A stretch of DNA of 64,000 nt from CAVZLD01 sp963776055 (GCA_963776055.1 CAVZLD010000013.1:496001-560000); one strand, 5' to 3'; positions 29,029-40,534 are shown, counted from the first letter of the stretch. Notes: a model not told the origin generated them from the sequence alone. Made by a program: numbers and translations.

Positions 29029-30152
29029 TGGGTGGGGCGTGTGGTTCCTGCTACTCGGCAGCGGACTACTCTGGACTTCGCCGGTTGCAGCCGACGCGCC
29101 GCTGGCCGATCGCCGCCAGGCGGTAGAACAGTTGTCTCCGGCGGCCAAGCTGGAGCTGCAGCGGCAGAAAGAGCGTTTCGAGAGCTTACCGCTGGCGGAG
29201 CAACGACGGATGCGGGACTTACACCGGATGTTGGAATCTCACCCCGACAGCGAGAAACTGCGGCAGGTGCTGGAGCGATACGACGTCTGGCTGGGAACGC
29301 TCTCGTCGGCGCAGCGTGCCAAACTGCTGGCTTTACCGGCGGCCGAACGAATTGCGCAGATTCGAGAAATGAAACGCCGTTCGGAGGAAAGCATCTTCGG
29401 GGTGATCACCTCCTCGCGGCTCAGCCGAGAGGACGCCCGCCTGGTCTTTGACTGGCTGGATGAGTTGACGAAAGATCAGGAAGAGGAGCTGCGCAAAGCT
29501 CGACCCGCGAGCACGTGGCTGGGTGGATCGGATCCGAGATGGATCCCGCCGCCGCTCCACGATGTTGCGAATGCTGCTGGGCAAAGAAGGCCCCAACGTG
29601 CTGCCCCAGCCGACCCCGCAACAGGTCGATCAGCTCGTGCAGCAGCTGTCGGAGGATGCGCAGCAACGGTTTCAGACGCAAGAGGATCCCGCGCAACAGC
29701 AACGACTGGTCCAGCAATGGATCCAAGCCGCCTTGCTGAGCCGCCTGTTGCCGCCGCCGGTCAGTGACGAGGAACTGCAGCGGTTTTTCGTCGAGGACTT
29801 ACGACCGGAAGAACGGGAGTCCCTGGAGCGGATGCCACGCGATTTGATGTCGCACGAACTTCGGCGCCGGTACTTTCACTATCAGTTGCGCCGGCGGATG
29901 CCGGGCAACGAATTTGAACCCCGCCGAGAGTTTGAGCCGCGGCGGCCACCCGACGAATGGGACCGCGACCGCCGCGGTGGTCGCGGGTTTCGTGACGGTC
30001 CGCCGGGAGGTCCTTGGGACTCCTCCGGGAAGAGACCGGAAGGCCGACAGTCCAGCCGTCGTGGCCCGCGAACCCCGGACGCGCCGAAGGAGCGGGACGA
30101 ACAACCGCCCTCGAACGGCGAGTCGTCACGGCCGACTGGCCCACCGGGGTAG
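28988..30152 (+). CDS. Secreted helical protein resembling DUF3106 (frameshifted)
   Basis: About 388 residues. Start ATG 28988 with GAAGAAGGG eight bases upstream. After a signal peptide (WFLLLGSGLLWTSPVAADA) come repeated short helical motifs of the form LS..Q+..LL.LP..ERI..I. The frame is broken near 29515; the next frame carries LVQQLSEDAQQRF and LPPPVSDEELQRFFVEDL, then an Arg/Pro/Gly-rich tail. No catalytic motif is seen. It starts inside the anti-sigma gene, so it may be the sigma regulon output or sensor. The 3' end overlaps the convergent sppA by 27 bases. Confidence 0.72.
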
Positions 30153-31212
30153 CACACTCATCAGGTAATACGCGCGCGGGACACCGAATTCGAGCCATTG
30201 ATTCCAGGCCGGCGTGGCGCGCGTGCGACGAACGAGCCGCCAGCAGAAGATCGATCAATTGCAACGGACTGCGGTACTGCACCACACGCACCTCCTGCGG
30301 TTCGAAACCGGCCAGCTCGGCCGCCCGGTCGATCGCCGCTTCCAGAAAGCCAATCTCGTCGACCAAGCCGTGTTGCCGGGCTTGTTGGGCCGAGAAAATC
30401 TGACCGGTAGCCAGCTCCTCCAGCTCCCCCTCCTTCCCACGAAATGCGGGACGGCCTTGCCGCACAATCTCCTTGAAACGGTCAAATGCCTCCTCCATGT
30501 AGTCCTCCAGGATCTCTCGATCGTCGGCCGAAAGCGGCTTTGTCATGCTCAACAGCCGTTTTCGCGGGTGGCTGGCGATCGAATCGTCCTTGATATCCAA
30601 TCGCTCCATGAGACCGCTCAGATCGTAGTGCGGAACAATCACGCCAATCGAACCGGTCGTCGTCGTCGGCTCGGCGAAGATCGATCGCGGTTGATCACCG
30701 ACCGCCATCGCGATGTAATACCCCCCACTGGCGGCCACGCTGCCCATGCTGACGACGAGCGGGATTTCGCGCTCCTGTTTCAATTCACACAGGTGGTGGT
30801 AGAGATAATCGGACCCGGTAATCGTGCCGCCGGGGGAATCGATCCGCAACACGATGGCCTTCACCCGATCATCCTCTCGAACGCAGTCAATCTGACGTTT
30901 GGCTTCTTCGCCGGTCCCGATCACGCCGCTGATGTTGATAATGGCCACCTTGTCACGGGCGGATTTTGAGCGCGAGTGATATTGCTCCTGTGCGCCGCCG
31001 GTCGTGTCAAAATACTCTCGATGGCGCGTATACAGGCCGAGAATGATGAAAAGGCAGACGAGACATCCGATCCATCCCAGCCAATTCATCCAGCGGCCAA
31101 GGCGCCCAGGATGCGGAGCAACGCGTGCGACAGCCGCGGCAGAAGGCACCGCTCGACGAACGACTTCAGGTTGCACGGGAGGGTCCGGGGGTGACGCTTG
31201 GGGGTTATCCAT
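30126..31212 (-). CDS. sppA: Signal peptide peptidase SppA-type S49 peptidase (frameshifted at C-terminus)
   Basis: Membrane-anchored serine protease that degrades cleaved signal peptides. About 361 residues after repair. A Pro/Ala-rich N-terminus is followed by a transmembrane segment (WIGCLVCLFIILGLYTR, near residues 48-64). The catalytic Lys region precedes LRIDSPGGTITGSDYLY, and the nucleophile Ser lies in GSVAASGGYYIAMA; TTTTGSIGVI is the family's oligomer motif. The original frame runs far past, but an indel near 30215 returns to a frame reading PAWNQWLEFGVPRAYYLMS, ending LPRWASRP at 30126, which matches a membrane-proximal tail. Divergent from the TIM-barrel gene. Confidence 0.88.
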
Positions 31213-31429
31213 CCGTTTCTCGCTTGTTCCGAAGTAGGGTGCGATGGTGTTGCCAGATTGAACGATCTGTCGCTAAGCTATGCCCAAACACGATCGCCTT
31301 CAAGGATCGAAACTCAGAACCCATCCCCCAACGGTTCGCGTGGCAGCTTCTCGACCGCTGGCGCAACGGACGCCGCGTCGGTGACGCGGCTGGGGGCTTT
31401 CGGTTCTCGGCGCCATAAGGAAAATCGCA

Positions 31430-32179
31430 GTGATTGTCGCAGCATCCACCTCTTCGTTTCCCGATCTGCCGTTGTTGGACACCTTCGACCGACTCTTGGA
31501 TCTCGAGTTTTCCTCCGTGGAAATCTCGATTCGCGAGGGAGATCAGCAGCTGTCCCCAGCCCAGGTGCTGCAGGATCCGGACAAGGCGATCGCCATCTGC
31601 CGAGACACTCATCGGCTCGGGATCGCCGCCTATTCCGTGGATATCACCGCCCAGGGGGATGCGCACTACGAACAGTTCGCTGCCTGCTGCCGCTTGGCGC
31701 GAGCCACCAAAGTGGCCTGCATTTCCGTGCCTTCCGGCGAGTTGGGCACGCCGTTCAATGAGGAGGTCGAACATCTGCGGCGGCTGGTCTCGATCGCCAC
31801 ACTGGAAAGCGCCGTAGTCAGCATGCGGACGCAGATCGGGCGGTTGTCGGAGGACCCGGACACGGTCGTCGTGCTCTGCGACAACGTCAAGGGACTGGGG
31901 GTCACATTGGATCCGAGTCACTTCACGTGCGAACCCAATTCCGGACGGAATTACGAGAAACTGCTGAAGTACACGTATCACGTCCAACTGCGAGATACGA
32001 GCAAAACGGAACTGCAGGTTCGGGTCGGGCAGGGAGAAATCGATTACGGTCGACTCTTGAACCTGCTCCGGCGGACGAAGTACGATCGGGCCCTCGCGGT
32101 GGACATGTGGCCCATGGCGGGCGTCGATCACACGGGGGAGATGCGCAAGCTGCGGTTGCTGCTGGAGAGCCTACTCTAA
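31430..32179 (+). CDS. Sugar phosphate isomerase/epimerase-like TIM-barrel protein
   Basis: 249 residues from the GTG at 31430 with AAGGA about nine bases upstream. The AP-endonuclease-2/xylose-isomerase-like fold is shown by FSSVEISIREG, LGIAAYSVDI, LGVTLDPSHF (metal ligand Asp and His), YHVQLRDT and GQGEIDYGRLL (a catalytic-type Glu) in order. It lacks a signal peptide, unlike the TIM domain of the ThuA fusion, so it is cytoplasmic. It precedes galM by about 250 bases on the same strand. The actual sugar substrate is unknown. Confidence 0.8.
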   Translation: MIVAASTSSFPDLPLLDTFDRLLDLEFSSVEISIREGDQQLSPAQVLQDPDKAIAICRDTHRLGIAAYSVDITAQGDAHYEQFAACCRLARATKVACISVPSGELGTPFNEEVEHLRRLVSIATLESAVVSMRTQIGRLSEDPDTVVVLCDNVKGLGVTLDPSHFTCEPNSGRNYEKLLKYTYHVQLRDTSKTELQVRVGQGEIDYGRLLNLLRRTKYDRALAVDMWPMAGVDHTGEMRKLRLLLESLL

Positions 32180-32433
32180 GGCCATGCGGGCCATCGACCC
32201 GCGGCCATCCGCCCGATCTGCCATCCTCACGTGCTCCGGCCCGCCTCCCGGGGAGCATCGGGGAGACCGGCCAAGCGTGCTCCACCGATCGCCGATCCCA
32301 CTCACCGTACCGTTTCCTCGATCGGCTGGGAGTTGATGATTTGCAGACGATTTGTCGGTACACTGCCAGACGGACCGGTGGACTGCTCCGCCGGCACATC
32401 GCGACCGCTCGACCGTTGGAGGATCGACCCACG

Positions 32434-33627
32434 ATGAATCGCACGCCTGTTGTCTGTCGCTACGTTTTCCCTATGCTGTGCACCTGCTTGATCGGGAGCA
32501 TGACCTGCCCGCTCGGCACCGCCCAGACCACTTCCTCTTCGCTGAATACGACCCGCGAGGCAAACATGGAGCTCACTCAGCAGCCATTCGGCAAAACCCC
32601 CGATGGACAAACGGTGACGTTGTACACCTGCGTGAATCAGCAGGGCTGCGTTCTTAAGTTGATCGACTACGGGGCCATTGTTGTCGCCGTTGAAGTCCCC
32701 GATCGCCAGGGTCAGCTGTCGAACGTCACCCTGGGGTTCTCTTCGCTGGATGGTTACCTGCAGCGACATCCGTACTTTGGCGCTACCGTGGGGCGATATG
32801 GCAACCGCATCGGCGCGGGAGAATTCCAGCTGGAAGGACGGACCTTCCAGTTGGCAACGAACGATGGCGACAATCACCTGCACGGTGGCGAGCGGGGATT
32901 CGATCGGTGCTTCTGGGAGGCGGAACCCGTACGGTCGGAGAACTCCGTCGGCGTGAAGTTCTCCCGGCTCAGCCCGGACGGCGAAGAAGGCTATCCGGGG
33001 AACTTGCGAACCACGGTCGCGTACACGCTCAACAATGAAAATGAGCTGAAGATCGAGTATCACGCGACAATCGACGCCCCCTGCCCGGTGAACCTGACGA
33101 ATCACTGCTACTGGAATCTGGCCGGAAAGGGCACGATTCTCGATCACGAACTGATGATTAACGCCGATCGGTTCGTCGCCGTCGACGACGGTCTGATCCC
33201 CACCGGCGACCTGCCGCCCGTGCAAGGCACTCCGCTCGATTTCACGCAGCCGACGCGAATCGGCGCGCGAATCGATCAGGTCAAGGGAGACCCGGGCGGC
33301 TACGACCACTGCTTCGTACTGCGGTCCGACGACGGGTCGCTGGCGCTGGCCGCTCGCGTCCATGATCCCGCTTCCGGTCGGATCATGGAGGTCCTCACAA
33401 CGCAACCAGGGATCCAGTTCTATTCCGGGAACTTCCTGGATGGGACGGCTGCCAACGGCGAGTACCCACAGCACGCCGCGTTCTGCCTCGAAACCCAACA
33501 CTTCCCGGACTCACCAAATCACCCCAATTTTCCAAACGCGATCCTGCGGCCGGGTGAGACACTACACCAAGTGACGGTCCACCGATTCTTGACTGAATCG
33601 CACAGCTCAATCGGCGGATCGGAATAG
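32434..33627 (+). CDS. galM: Aldose 1-epimerase, exported form
   Basis: Mutarotase interconverting alpha and beta anomers of aldoses, about 397 residues. Start ATG 32434 behind GGAGGA. An N-terminal segment (CRYVFPMLCTCLIGSMTCPLG) looks like a signal peptide or lipoprotein-like leader, so the enzyme is probably periplasmic. The catalytic core shows YGAIVVAVEVPDR, GATVGRYGNRIG with the Arg, NHLHGGERGFDRCFW with the His, NLTNHCYWNLAG with the second His, and CLETQHFPDSPN containing the catalytic Glu. Its 3' end overlaps the convergent transporter gene by 21 bases. The product fits with sugar use by the neighbouring isomerase. Confidence 0.93.
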   Translation: MNRTPVVCRYVFPMLCTCLIGSMTCPLGTAQTTSSSLNTTREANMELTQQPFGKTPDGQTVTLYTCVNQQGCVLKLIDYGAIVVAVEVPDRQGQLSNVTLGFSSLDGYLQRHPYFGATVGRYGNRIGAGEFQLEGRTFQLATNDGDNHLHGGERGFDRCFWEAEPVRSENSVGVKFSRLSPDGEEGYPGNLRTTVAYTLNNENELKIEYHATIDAPCPVNLTNHCYWNLAGKGTILDHELMINADRFVAVDDGLIPTGDLPPVQGTPLDFTQPTRIGARIDQVKGDPGGYDHCFVLRSDDGSLALAARVHDPASGRIMEVLTTQPGIQFYSGNFLDGTAANGEYPQHAAFCLETQHFPDSPNHPNFPNAILRPGETLHQVTVHRFLTESHSSIGGSE

Positions 33628-35846
33628 AATTCCCAGTAGCAACGGCAGCAGGACAAGGTTTCCCAACAGACCGCCGAGCATGGCGAGGCTGACCAGTGCG
33701 CCGAAATAGACGGTGGGAATGAAATGGCTGGTTGCCAGAACGAGGAATCCCACCATCAGGGCGATGGTGGAAAGTACCATCGCCTGGCCGACCGTCTGCT
33801 GGACGTTCTGTAAGGCCTCGGCGACGGCCCGTCCGGCACGGCGTTCGCGTTGGAAACTGGTGATGTAGTGGATCGAGCTGTCGATGGACAATCCCATCGA
33901 CACGGCCGCAATCATCGCCGTCCCCATGTTGATCTTCAGCTCCGGCCAAAAGGCGGCGCCGATCCACCCCATTCCGCCGAGGACCATCAGGATCGGCAGC
34001 GCATTGGGCAACAGCGCGATCAGCGCCAATCGTGGATCGCGGAAGGCGATCGTCATCAACAACCCGATGCCGATCACGGCAACGAAGAACGTACGCCATT
34101 GATCCTGCAGCAGACTGTGGATCAGGTCGGCCAGAAGCACGAAGTACCCGGTCAGCGCGCCGATGGAAACTGACGACGACTGATCTGCTCCACTTGACCG
34201 ATCAGCTGCTGCTTTTCCTCAGCCGTTTGCCGTTCGTGCACTCGCAGCATCAACCGCAAATAGTGCTGACCATCGACCGGGTCCTCCCCATACAACGTTT
34301 CGTAGAATTCCGGCATTTGCCCGCGAACGGTGGTAAGAGCCGTTCGAACCAGGGGGTCGCGGAGCAGTTTGAGCTGTTTCTTCAGATTCAACGGGGAGAG
34401 AACCTCGAGCACGTCGGCCAGCGAAAGCGATTTGGTCATGGCCGCAGATAGCGGAGGGCCGGCCGAGTTCAGCTCCTCGGAAAGCTGTCCGACGCGGTCC
34501 AGAAAATCCCAATTCAAGTTCTGCGGCGCCGGAATTACCAGATCACAGACACCCGCACCGCCCAAATGACGCTCCACGAACGCATACGAACGCACGATCT
34601 CGCTGTCAGCCCGAAAGTTTTTCGTGAAATCGGTTTCCACCTCCAGCCGCCCCATGCCCGCCAGTGCCCCCGCCACAATCAAACCGATGGCGAGCAGCAG
34701 CCCTAGCGGGCGAGTGCGGACGAATTGCAGTAATCCGCGGAGCCGCCGCTGCAGCGGTTCGGCTCCCCAGGGCGACCGCGGATCGCGATCCCATGTCCCC
34801 CATAAGGCTAAGCCGGGGACGAGCAAGGCGACGCTAACCAGCACCATCAGCGATCCGATCGCCATCATCAGGCCGAAATCATGGACCGGGCCGACGCGAG
34901 AAACGGTCAGTGCCAGGAAGCCAACGGCATCCGTCACACAGGCCCAGAAAATTGGCCCGGCCAGGAGTTCCGCGGTGCGTCGCAGACTCACCTCCGGCGA
35001 GAGCCCGCTGGCACGGAACTGCCGAAAGCGAACGATCACATGGACCATGGTGGCCACACCCACGACCAGCACGACCGCCGTCAGCATGGAACTGACCATG
35101 CTCGGGCGCAGCCGAAACACGCTCAGAGAGGCCTGCGTGGCCAGCAGCGCCAATTGGACGACCGCAATGGGAATGAGTACCCAGCGGAAACTGCGGAAAC
35201 AGACCAGAATCGTCAGCCCCAACAGGAATGCGGACCAATGTCCCAAGCGCCGCCCATCCTGTTCGACGTATCGGAAGCCGTCGACCACCAAGACCGGTTC
35301 CCCCGTCAAGCGACCGTCGGGCAAATCGTCCGGCAGCGTGTGCAACACCTGGCGCAATTGATCAATCGTCGCGCGGCGACTGATCGGCGCAGATTCCGGC
35401 GGCGCAAGCAGGCAAACAACGGAAACCGTCTGGCCATCCGCACCGTGAGTGAAGCCGGAAAACAACGCGCGCGTTCGCCGGGCCAGTGGAAGATCGCTGA
35501 CGATGGCGTCACCGCGTAGCGGTTGATCGATGCTCAGCACCGCTCGCACACCGGGTACCGAGGCAATTCTTTGGCGAATCTTCGTCAGTCGGCGAATGCC
35601 GGCCCCGTCGGCTGCAAACAATTGCGGATCCGAATAGACGGCCAACGCAATTTCGTTTCCACCGAAGGTCCGCTTCAGTTGCCGGTAATCGCTCAGAATC
35701 GGGCTATCCGGCGGGAACATGTTTTCGACCGAACGGTCGAAAGTCAGCCGGGAGGCCAGCACCCAGGAACCCATCGCCAGCAGCAGGGCCAGCAGCAGCA
35801 AGACCCATCGCCCCGCGAGCCAACGATCCACAATCCATGCCATCAA
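33607..35846 (-). CDS. RND/MMPL-family membrane transporter (frameshifted)
   Basis: About 745 residues from the ATG at 35846 (a second Met follows). The layout is the classic RND one: TM1 (VLLLLALLLAMGSWVLA), a large periplasmic domain, a group of membrane helices (LLGLTILVCFRSFRWVLIPIAV, MLTAVVLVVGVATMVHVIV), then a second copy (LLLAIGLIVAGALAGMG) and final helices. An indel near 34165 breaks the frame after ISRRQFP; the remainder (IGIGLLMTIAFRDPR, MIAAVSMGLSIDSSIHYI) is in a second frame ending at 33607. MMPL-type proteins export lipids or hydrophobic compounds; substrate unknown. Divergent from lptD, consistent with an envelope cluster. Confidence 0.86.
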
Positions 35847-36122
35847 AGTTTCGACTCCCGCGGGCCAGATTCCGCCGACAGCAGCTCGGTGCCAGCACGC
35901 TCGCCGGCACCCGATCGACGCAAACCCTTAAACAAAAACAATTTACCGCCAATCCCTGAATCCTCAACCCGCCTTGCTCGAGGATCCCCCCGTTCCTATA
36001 ATCCGCCCCCGGCCGGGTCCGACTTCTGGAGGCACTCCGTGACTCCTGACCTGCCCTTGCTTCCGAGAGCACGGGGGCGTGTCGGCCCGTGCGGGTAAGG
36101 AAACCCTGCCCTGATCATTGTT

Positions 36123-38809
36123 GTGAATCACATTCCGAAGGCTGGCGATCGCGAAACTGCCGCCCGTCGCGCACGGTCTTTCCCCGTGCGCTCGGCATGT
36201 CGCTGCTGCGCGCTGCTATGCCTGCTGCTTCTGGGCCGCGCACAGCCGTCGGCCGGCCAACCGCCGGTCGTCCCCGATTACGTGGACCCATCCACCACGA
36301 GCCCGGCGAGTCCTTTCTTCTCCCCATCCGCTCCACCGACCGCGACGACGCCGCGGCGGATCCGCGTGTTTCCGCGGAGCAGTGTCCGCTGGCAGGCCCG
36401 TTGGTTCCCCAGTCCCAATGGCCAGGAACGGATTGGCGTGATCGATTCGGGAATCAACATCGTCATTGATCAGGTCGCGGGTTTTGACACCGTCGACATT
36501 TCCACTGATCGATTGGTGATCTGGACACCAAGCGAGCAGTTGCCCAACCTGCGCGGCGACGGGTCGCAGTCGGAGGAAGTCCCGCTGGAATTCTATATGG
36601 AGGGCAACATCGTCTTCCGGCAGGCCGACCGAGTGATCTACGCGGACCGGATGTACTATAACGTGCAGGGGGAATTTGGGGTCGTTCTAAACGGCGAGAT
36701 GTTGACCCCGATGCCCGGCTATCAGGGTTTGGTGCGGCTGAAGGCGGAGGTTCTTCGCCAGGTGGATCGAAATCACTTCGAGGGCTTCAACGCTGCGGTC
36801 AGTACAAGCCGAATGGGGGTTCCCGGGTACTGGCTCCAGTCCGGCTCGTTCCAGTACGAGGATATCCCGATCAGCTTGTCCGCGCCGCCGGTCGTCGACC
36901 CGATGGCTGATCGACCCCGCGCCGAGTCCCGCAAGCATGTCAGCAGTCGCCAAAACTCCGTCTACTTGGGCGGCTGGCCGATCTTCTGGTGGCCGTTCAT
37001 GTCGGGCGATCTGGAGCGGCCGACGTATTACCTCGAGTCCTTGCGATTCAACAGCGACTCGGTGTTTGGGACGCAAGTCCTGACGGACTGGAATCTGTAC
37101 CAGCTGTTCGGTTTCCATCGCGCGCCGCCTGGCACCAACTGGACGGCTTCCGTGGATTACCTCAGCGAACGGGGTTGGGGAATTGGCACGAACTTCCAAT
37201 ATGACCGGGACATTTCCCTTTTCGGACATACGGCGCGTTCCAACGGGTTCCTCGATGCCTGGGGGATTGATGACAGCGGTTTGGACAACCTGGGGCGAGA
37301 ACGTCGCCGCTTGGTACCGGAGGCCAACCCGCGCGGCGCGTCTATGGCCGCCACCGCTCCCGCCACAGCAACGGTCATCAGCTCTCGGCCGAATTGGGGC
37401 TCATCTCGGACCGGAATTTCCTCGAGCAATATTACGAGCAGGAGTGGGACGAGGAGAAAGACGAAACGACGGGCGTGGAACTGTTGCAGCAGCGCGGCGA
37501 TCATTCCTGGTCTGTTTCCGCGGACGTACGAGCGAATGACTTTTTCACGCAAACCGAATGGCTGCCGCGTTTCGATCATTTCTGGATCGGCCACCCGCTC
37601 CTGAGCAATTGGGTAAATTGGACCGAGCACACGAACGTCGGTTACGCCAGACTACGTACGCTAACCGAACCCCTCAATTCCTCGCAGGCCGCTACGCAGG
37701 ATCCGCTCGCCTGGGAGAGGGGTTTCGGAGAGCAATACGAGGGTCTTCGGGCCGCTTCGCGACAGGAACTGTCGCTACCGTTGGATCTCGGCCCCTCTCG
37801 GATCGTTCCGTACGTCCTGGGCGAAGCCGCCCATTGGACGCAGGATCTGGAAGGCAACGAAGTGTCACGACTGTTTGGCCAAGCAGGCATCCGGGCCGCC
37901 CTTCCCTTCTGGCGCACCGATCCAACGGTACGCAGCACGCTGTTCAATCTGAACGGAATGGTGCACAAAGTCGTTCTTGAGGCCGACCTATTCTGGTCGG
38001 AAGCCGATCTCGCAATGGATCGTCTGCCGCTATACGATCCGCTGGATGATGATGCGGTGGAGTATTTTCGGCGGACGTTCTGCGCGAATGTTTTCGATTG
38101 CCTGCCCGGCAGCACCGTGCCTTTGCCCTTCGACGAACGGTATTACGCGCTGCGTTCCGGATTGCAGCGCTGGGTCACCTCACCAAGCACCGAGGTGGCC
38201 GATGACCTGACCACAATGCGACTCGCCGCTCGACAGCGGTGGCAAACCAAGCGAGGCTTGCCCGGCCAACAGCGGATCGTGGACTGGATCACGCTGGATT
38301 TGGAAGGGTTTGTGTACCCGGACGCTGAGCGCGACAATTTCGGGCAAGAGGTCGGCCTACTGAGCTATGATTTCCGCTGGCATCTCGGGGACCGGTTCAC
38401 CGTGTTGTCGGACGGCCAGTGCGACTTCTTCGCGGACGGACTGCGGACAATTTCTGTGTCTGCGATGGTAACCCGCCCCGGGGAATTGCGGTACCTGTTC
38501 GGAGCCCGTTCGATCGAGGGCCCCATCAGCAGCACGTTGTTGTACGGCTCCACGAGTTGCCGTTTGAGCCCGAAATGGATCATCAATTATGGTAGCACGC
38601 TGGACCTAGGCAGCACCGGCAACATCGGACAACGGGGCGAGATCGTGCGGGTCGGCGAATCGTTCTTGGTGGGGCTCGGATTCAACTACGATGCGAGCCG
38701 CGACAATTTTGGAGTCCAGTTCGGCATCGAACCTCGATTCCTTTCCCGTCGGATGGGACGGGTCGCCGGCAGCCCGATTGCGCCGGTGGGAGTCAATGGC
38801 CTGGAGTAG
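36123..38809 (+). CDS. lptD: LptD/OstA-like outer membrane protein (frameshifted)
   Basis: About 895 residues, outer-membrane lipopolysaccharide-assembly barrel. The GTG at 36123 precedes a signal peptide (CRCCALLCLLLLGRAQPSAG). The N-terminal OstA-like part shows YMEGNIVFRQADRVIYADRMYYNVQ and VLNGEMLTPMPGYQG. The barrel follows with strands such as TDWNLYQLFGFHRAPPGTNW and, after an indel near 37340 (one base missing), GLISDRNFLEQYYEQEW, then GLGFNYDASRDNFGVQFGI near the end. It lies just upstream of the DgkA-type kinase (14 bases). Planctomycetes have LptD homologues, so this supports an outer membrane here, but that is family inference. Confidence 0.88.
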
Positions 38810-38823
38810 AAGCAAGTCCACTG

Positions 38824-39225
38824 ATGACGGAGCCCGAATACAAAGCGACCGGATGGTCTCAGAAATTCCTCCGCGCGATCCGCGGGTTGCGAGTCGGCAG
38901 TCGCGGGGAGTCCAGTTTCTTCGTGCATGTGCCGACGGCTTGTTTTGTATTGGCCGCCGCGGCACAGCTGCGCGTGAGCGGACTGGAATGGTGCATTCTG
39001 GTACTGTGCATCGTGATGGTCTTGACCGCCGAACTGCTGAATTGCGCCCTGGAGCGAATGGCGCAAGCCGTGACGCAGCAGTACGATGAGCGAGTGCGTG
39101 ACGCGCTGGACATCGCCGCAGCCGCCGTCCTGATCGCCGCCTTGGGATCGGTCGCAGTGGGAACCGTCATCCTCGGCTATCGGCTGGGAATCTACTTGGG
39201 TTGGTGGCAACTCCCGACCGGTTAG
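38824..39225 (+). CDS. dgkA: DgkA-type diacylglycerol/undecaprenol kinase
   Basis: 133-residue integral membrane kinase that phosphorylates diacylglycerol or undecaprenol using ATP. Three hydrophobic helices are visible: FFVHVPTACFVLAAAAQLRVS, LEWCILVLCIVMVLTAELLNCALER and IAAAAVLIAALGSVAVGTVIL. The key family motif (AELLNCALE) carries the catalytic Glu and Asn. Length and charge pattern match the small bacterial family. It begins 14 bases after lptD and probably shares its operon. A dispersed repeat starts at its stop codon. Confidence 0.85.
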   Translation: MTEPEYKATGWSQKFLRAIRGLRVGSRGESSFFVHVPTACFVLAAAAQLRVSGLEWCILVLCIVMVLTAELLNCALERMAQAVTQQYDERVRDALDIAAAAVLIAALGSVAVGTVILGYRLGIYLGWWQLPTG

Positions 39226-39316
39226 TGAGTGTCGCACGGAACATGATCGTGATCGTGGCGACGTTTCTTTCGAGCAAAAAGGGCAACGAGACGCTCGACA
39301 GGGAAGTGCGTCGCGC
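39224..39316 (+). repeat. Dispersed intergenic repeat, copy 2
   Basis: Begins at the dgkA stop codon, in sense orientation, with GTCGCACGGAACATGATCGT, then GAGCAAAAAGGGCAACGAG and GTGCGTCGCGCC. It aligns by eye at about 75 percent with 47162-47253 and less with 17558-17642 (minus). The function is unknown. Confidence 0.6.
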
Positions 39317-39452
39317 CGCAGCCCGGAGCGGGCCATCGCCGCGGGCGGCCGCCCCACTGCTTTCCTTCGCCGAAGCCAGGCGTGCCGAGGGGGGTGCCGC
39401 CTTGGCGGAAGGGCGATCACCGGAGCGGCGATTCACGGGGTCGCGCGGGTGG

Positions 39453-40412
39453 TCAAGGAGTTGCGGCCGTGGACTCGGGGGTGACGGCCGGTTCGACAAG
39501 GATCGGTTGAAACTGCACTCGAACGCTGGAATTCCAACGGCTGCGGAGCGGCTCCCCACCGGGGACCAACATTTGCAGTTGCAGCTCTTGACGATACTGG
39601 CTCTCGACGAGGTGGCCCGCCTCGGCATCGAACAACAAGATCCCGTCGCTTTCCTGCGTTTGCAGCTCGATGGTCGGAGGTTCATTGGACGGTTCGACTG
39701 AAAACTGGCAGGTCACCTGAAATCGTTCCAACGGTCCGGCGGCATCTCGTGGCTGCGGGCCGAGATACTTGTAGCGAGTTGTCCAAGCGCACCGCCGTGC
39801 CAGACCGGGCAGGACCGTTTCTGCTCCTTCGTTCCATTCCTGGTTCACTTCGAGTGCCTGTTCGGGAAACTGAAGATACCCGCCGCGCAGAACACCGCGC
39901 CAAGGATCTTGACCGAAATCGCGGCGAAGCAGCGTTGTATCCGTCGACAGGGGCTGTCCGGCGGGCGGTTCTTCGGGCAGCAGCATCGCGCCGCGGGGCG
40001 TCAGGCGGCGCCGGAATTCGACGCCCACCAGTGGCCGCCAGTAATTCGCCAGTTCGACGGCCGCGCCACGGGGGTCGGCTGTTTCCTTGGAGTCGTATTC
40101 GACGAGCCCAACACCGGGACTGTCGACCGTCTGCATCACGGATTGCAGCGTTTGCACGAGCGTGAAGTTCCCCTGGTCGTCGACGCCGAGGACCTGCCAA
40201 GTGAGCTGCGCCTGGGACCGCTCGGAAATCTCGAAGCTCGTTCCTCGGCTCTGGCCACTCGTCCAGGCGACCTGAATCTGGTACGCCTGTTCCGGCTGAA
40301 GCCGCCAGCGGAACGACGTGGCGGCCGAGACCGTCGTAGTCGCCCCCACCAGGATCCATAGCCCGGCCAGCGTGCAAGGTCGCCACCAACGATTCTGCTG
40401 CGCGTGCGGCAA
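39453..40412 (-). CDS. Secreted protein of unknown function, 319 aa
   Basis: Start ATG 40412. A signal peptide (CTLAGLWILVGATTTVSA) is followed by an all-beta-looking sequence with many hydrophobic/polar alternations (SFRWRLQPEQAYQIQVAW, QAQLTWQVLGVDDQGNFTLVQ). It contains PRGAMLLPEEPPAG and ends in LVPGGEPLRSRWN and a Pro-rich tail. I do not recognise a domain. It shares no obvious operon with topo VI downstream, since about 195 bases with a repeat lie between. Confidence 0.72.
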   Translation of the reverse strand: MPHAQQNRWWRPCTLAGLWILVGATTTVSAATSFRWRLQPEQAYQIQVAWTSGQSRGTSFEISERSQAQLTWQVLGVDDQGNFTLVQTLQSVMQTVDSPGVGLVEYDSKETADPRGAAVELANYWRPLVGVEFRRRLTPRGAMLLPEEPPAGQPLSTDTTLLRRDFGQDPWRGVLRGGYLQFPEQALEVNQEWNEGAETVLPGLARRCAWTTRYKYLGPQPRDAAGPLERFQVTCQFSVEPSNEPPTIELQTQESDGILLFDAEAGHLVESQYRQELQLQMLVPGGEPLRSRWNSSVRVQFQPILVEPAVTPESTAATP

Positions 40413-40534
40413 AGTCTCGATCCTTAAACTTGGGCTTGGCCCGCTGCCTCCGCAGGCTCCTCGTGCGTTGTCAACGCCGAAATGGGGGTTGCCTCGGGAA
40501 GGAAAACGCCTGCTGAGCCGTTCGAACCATCGAC

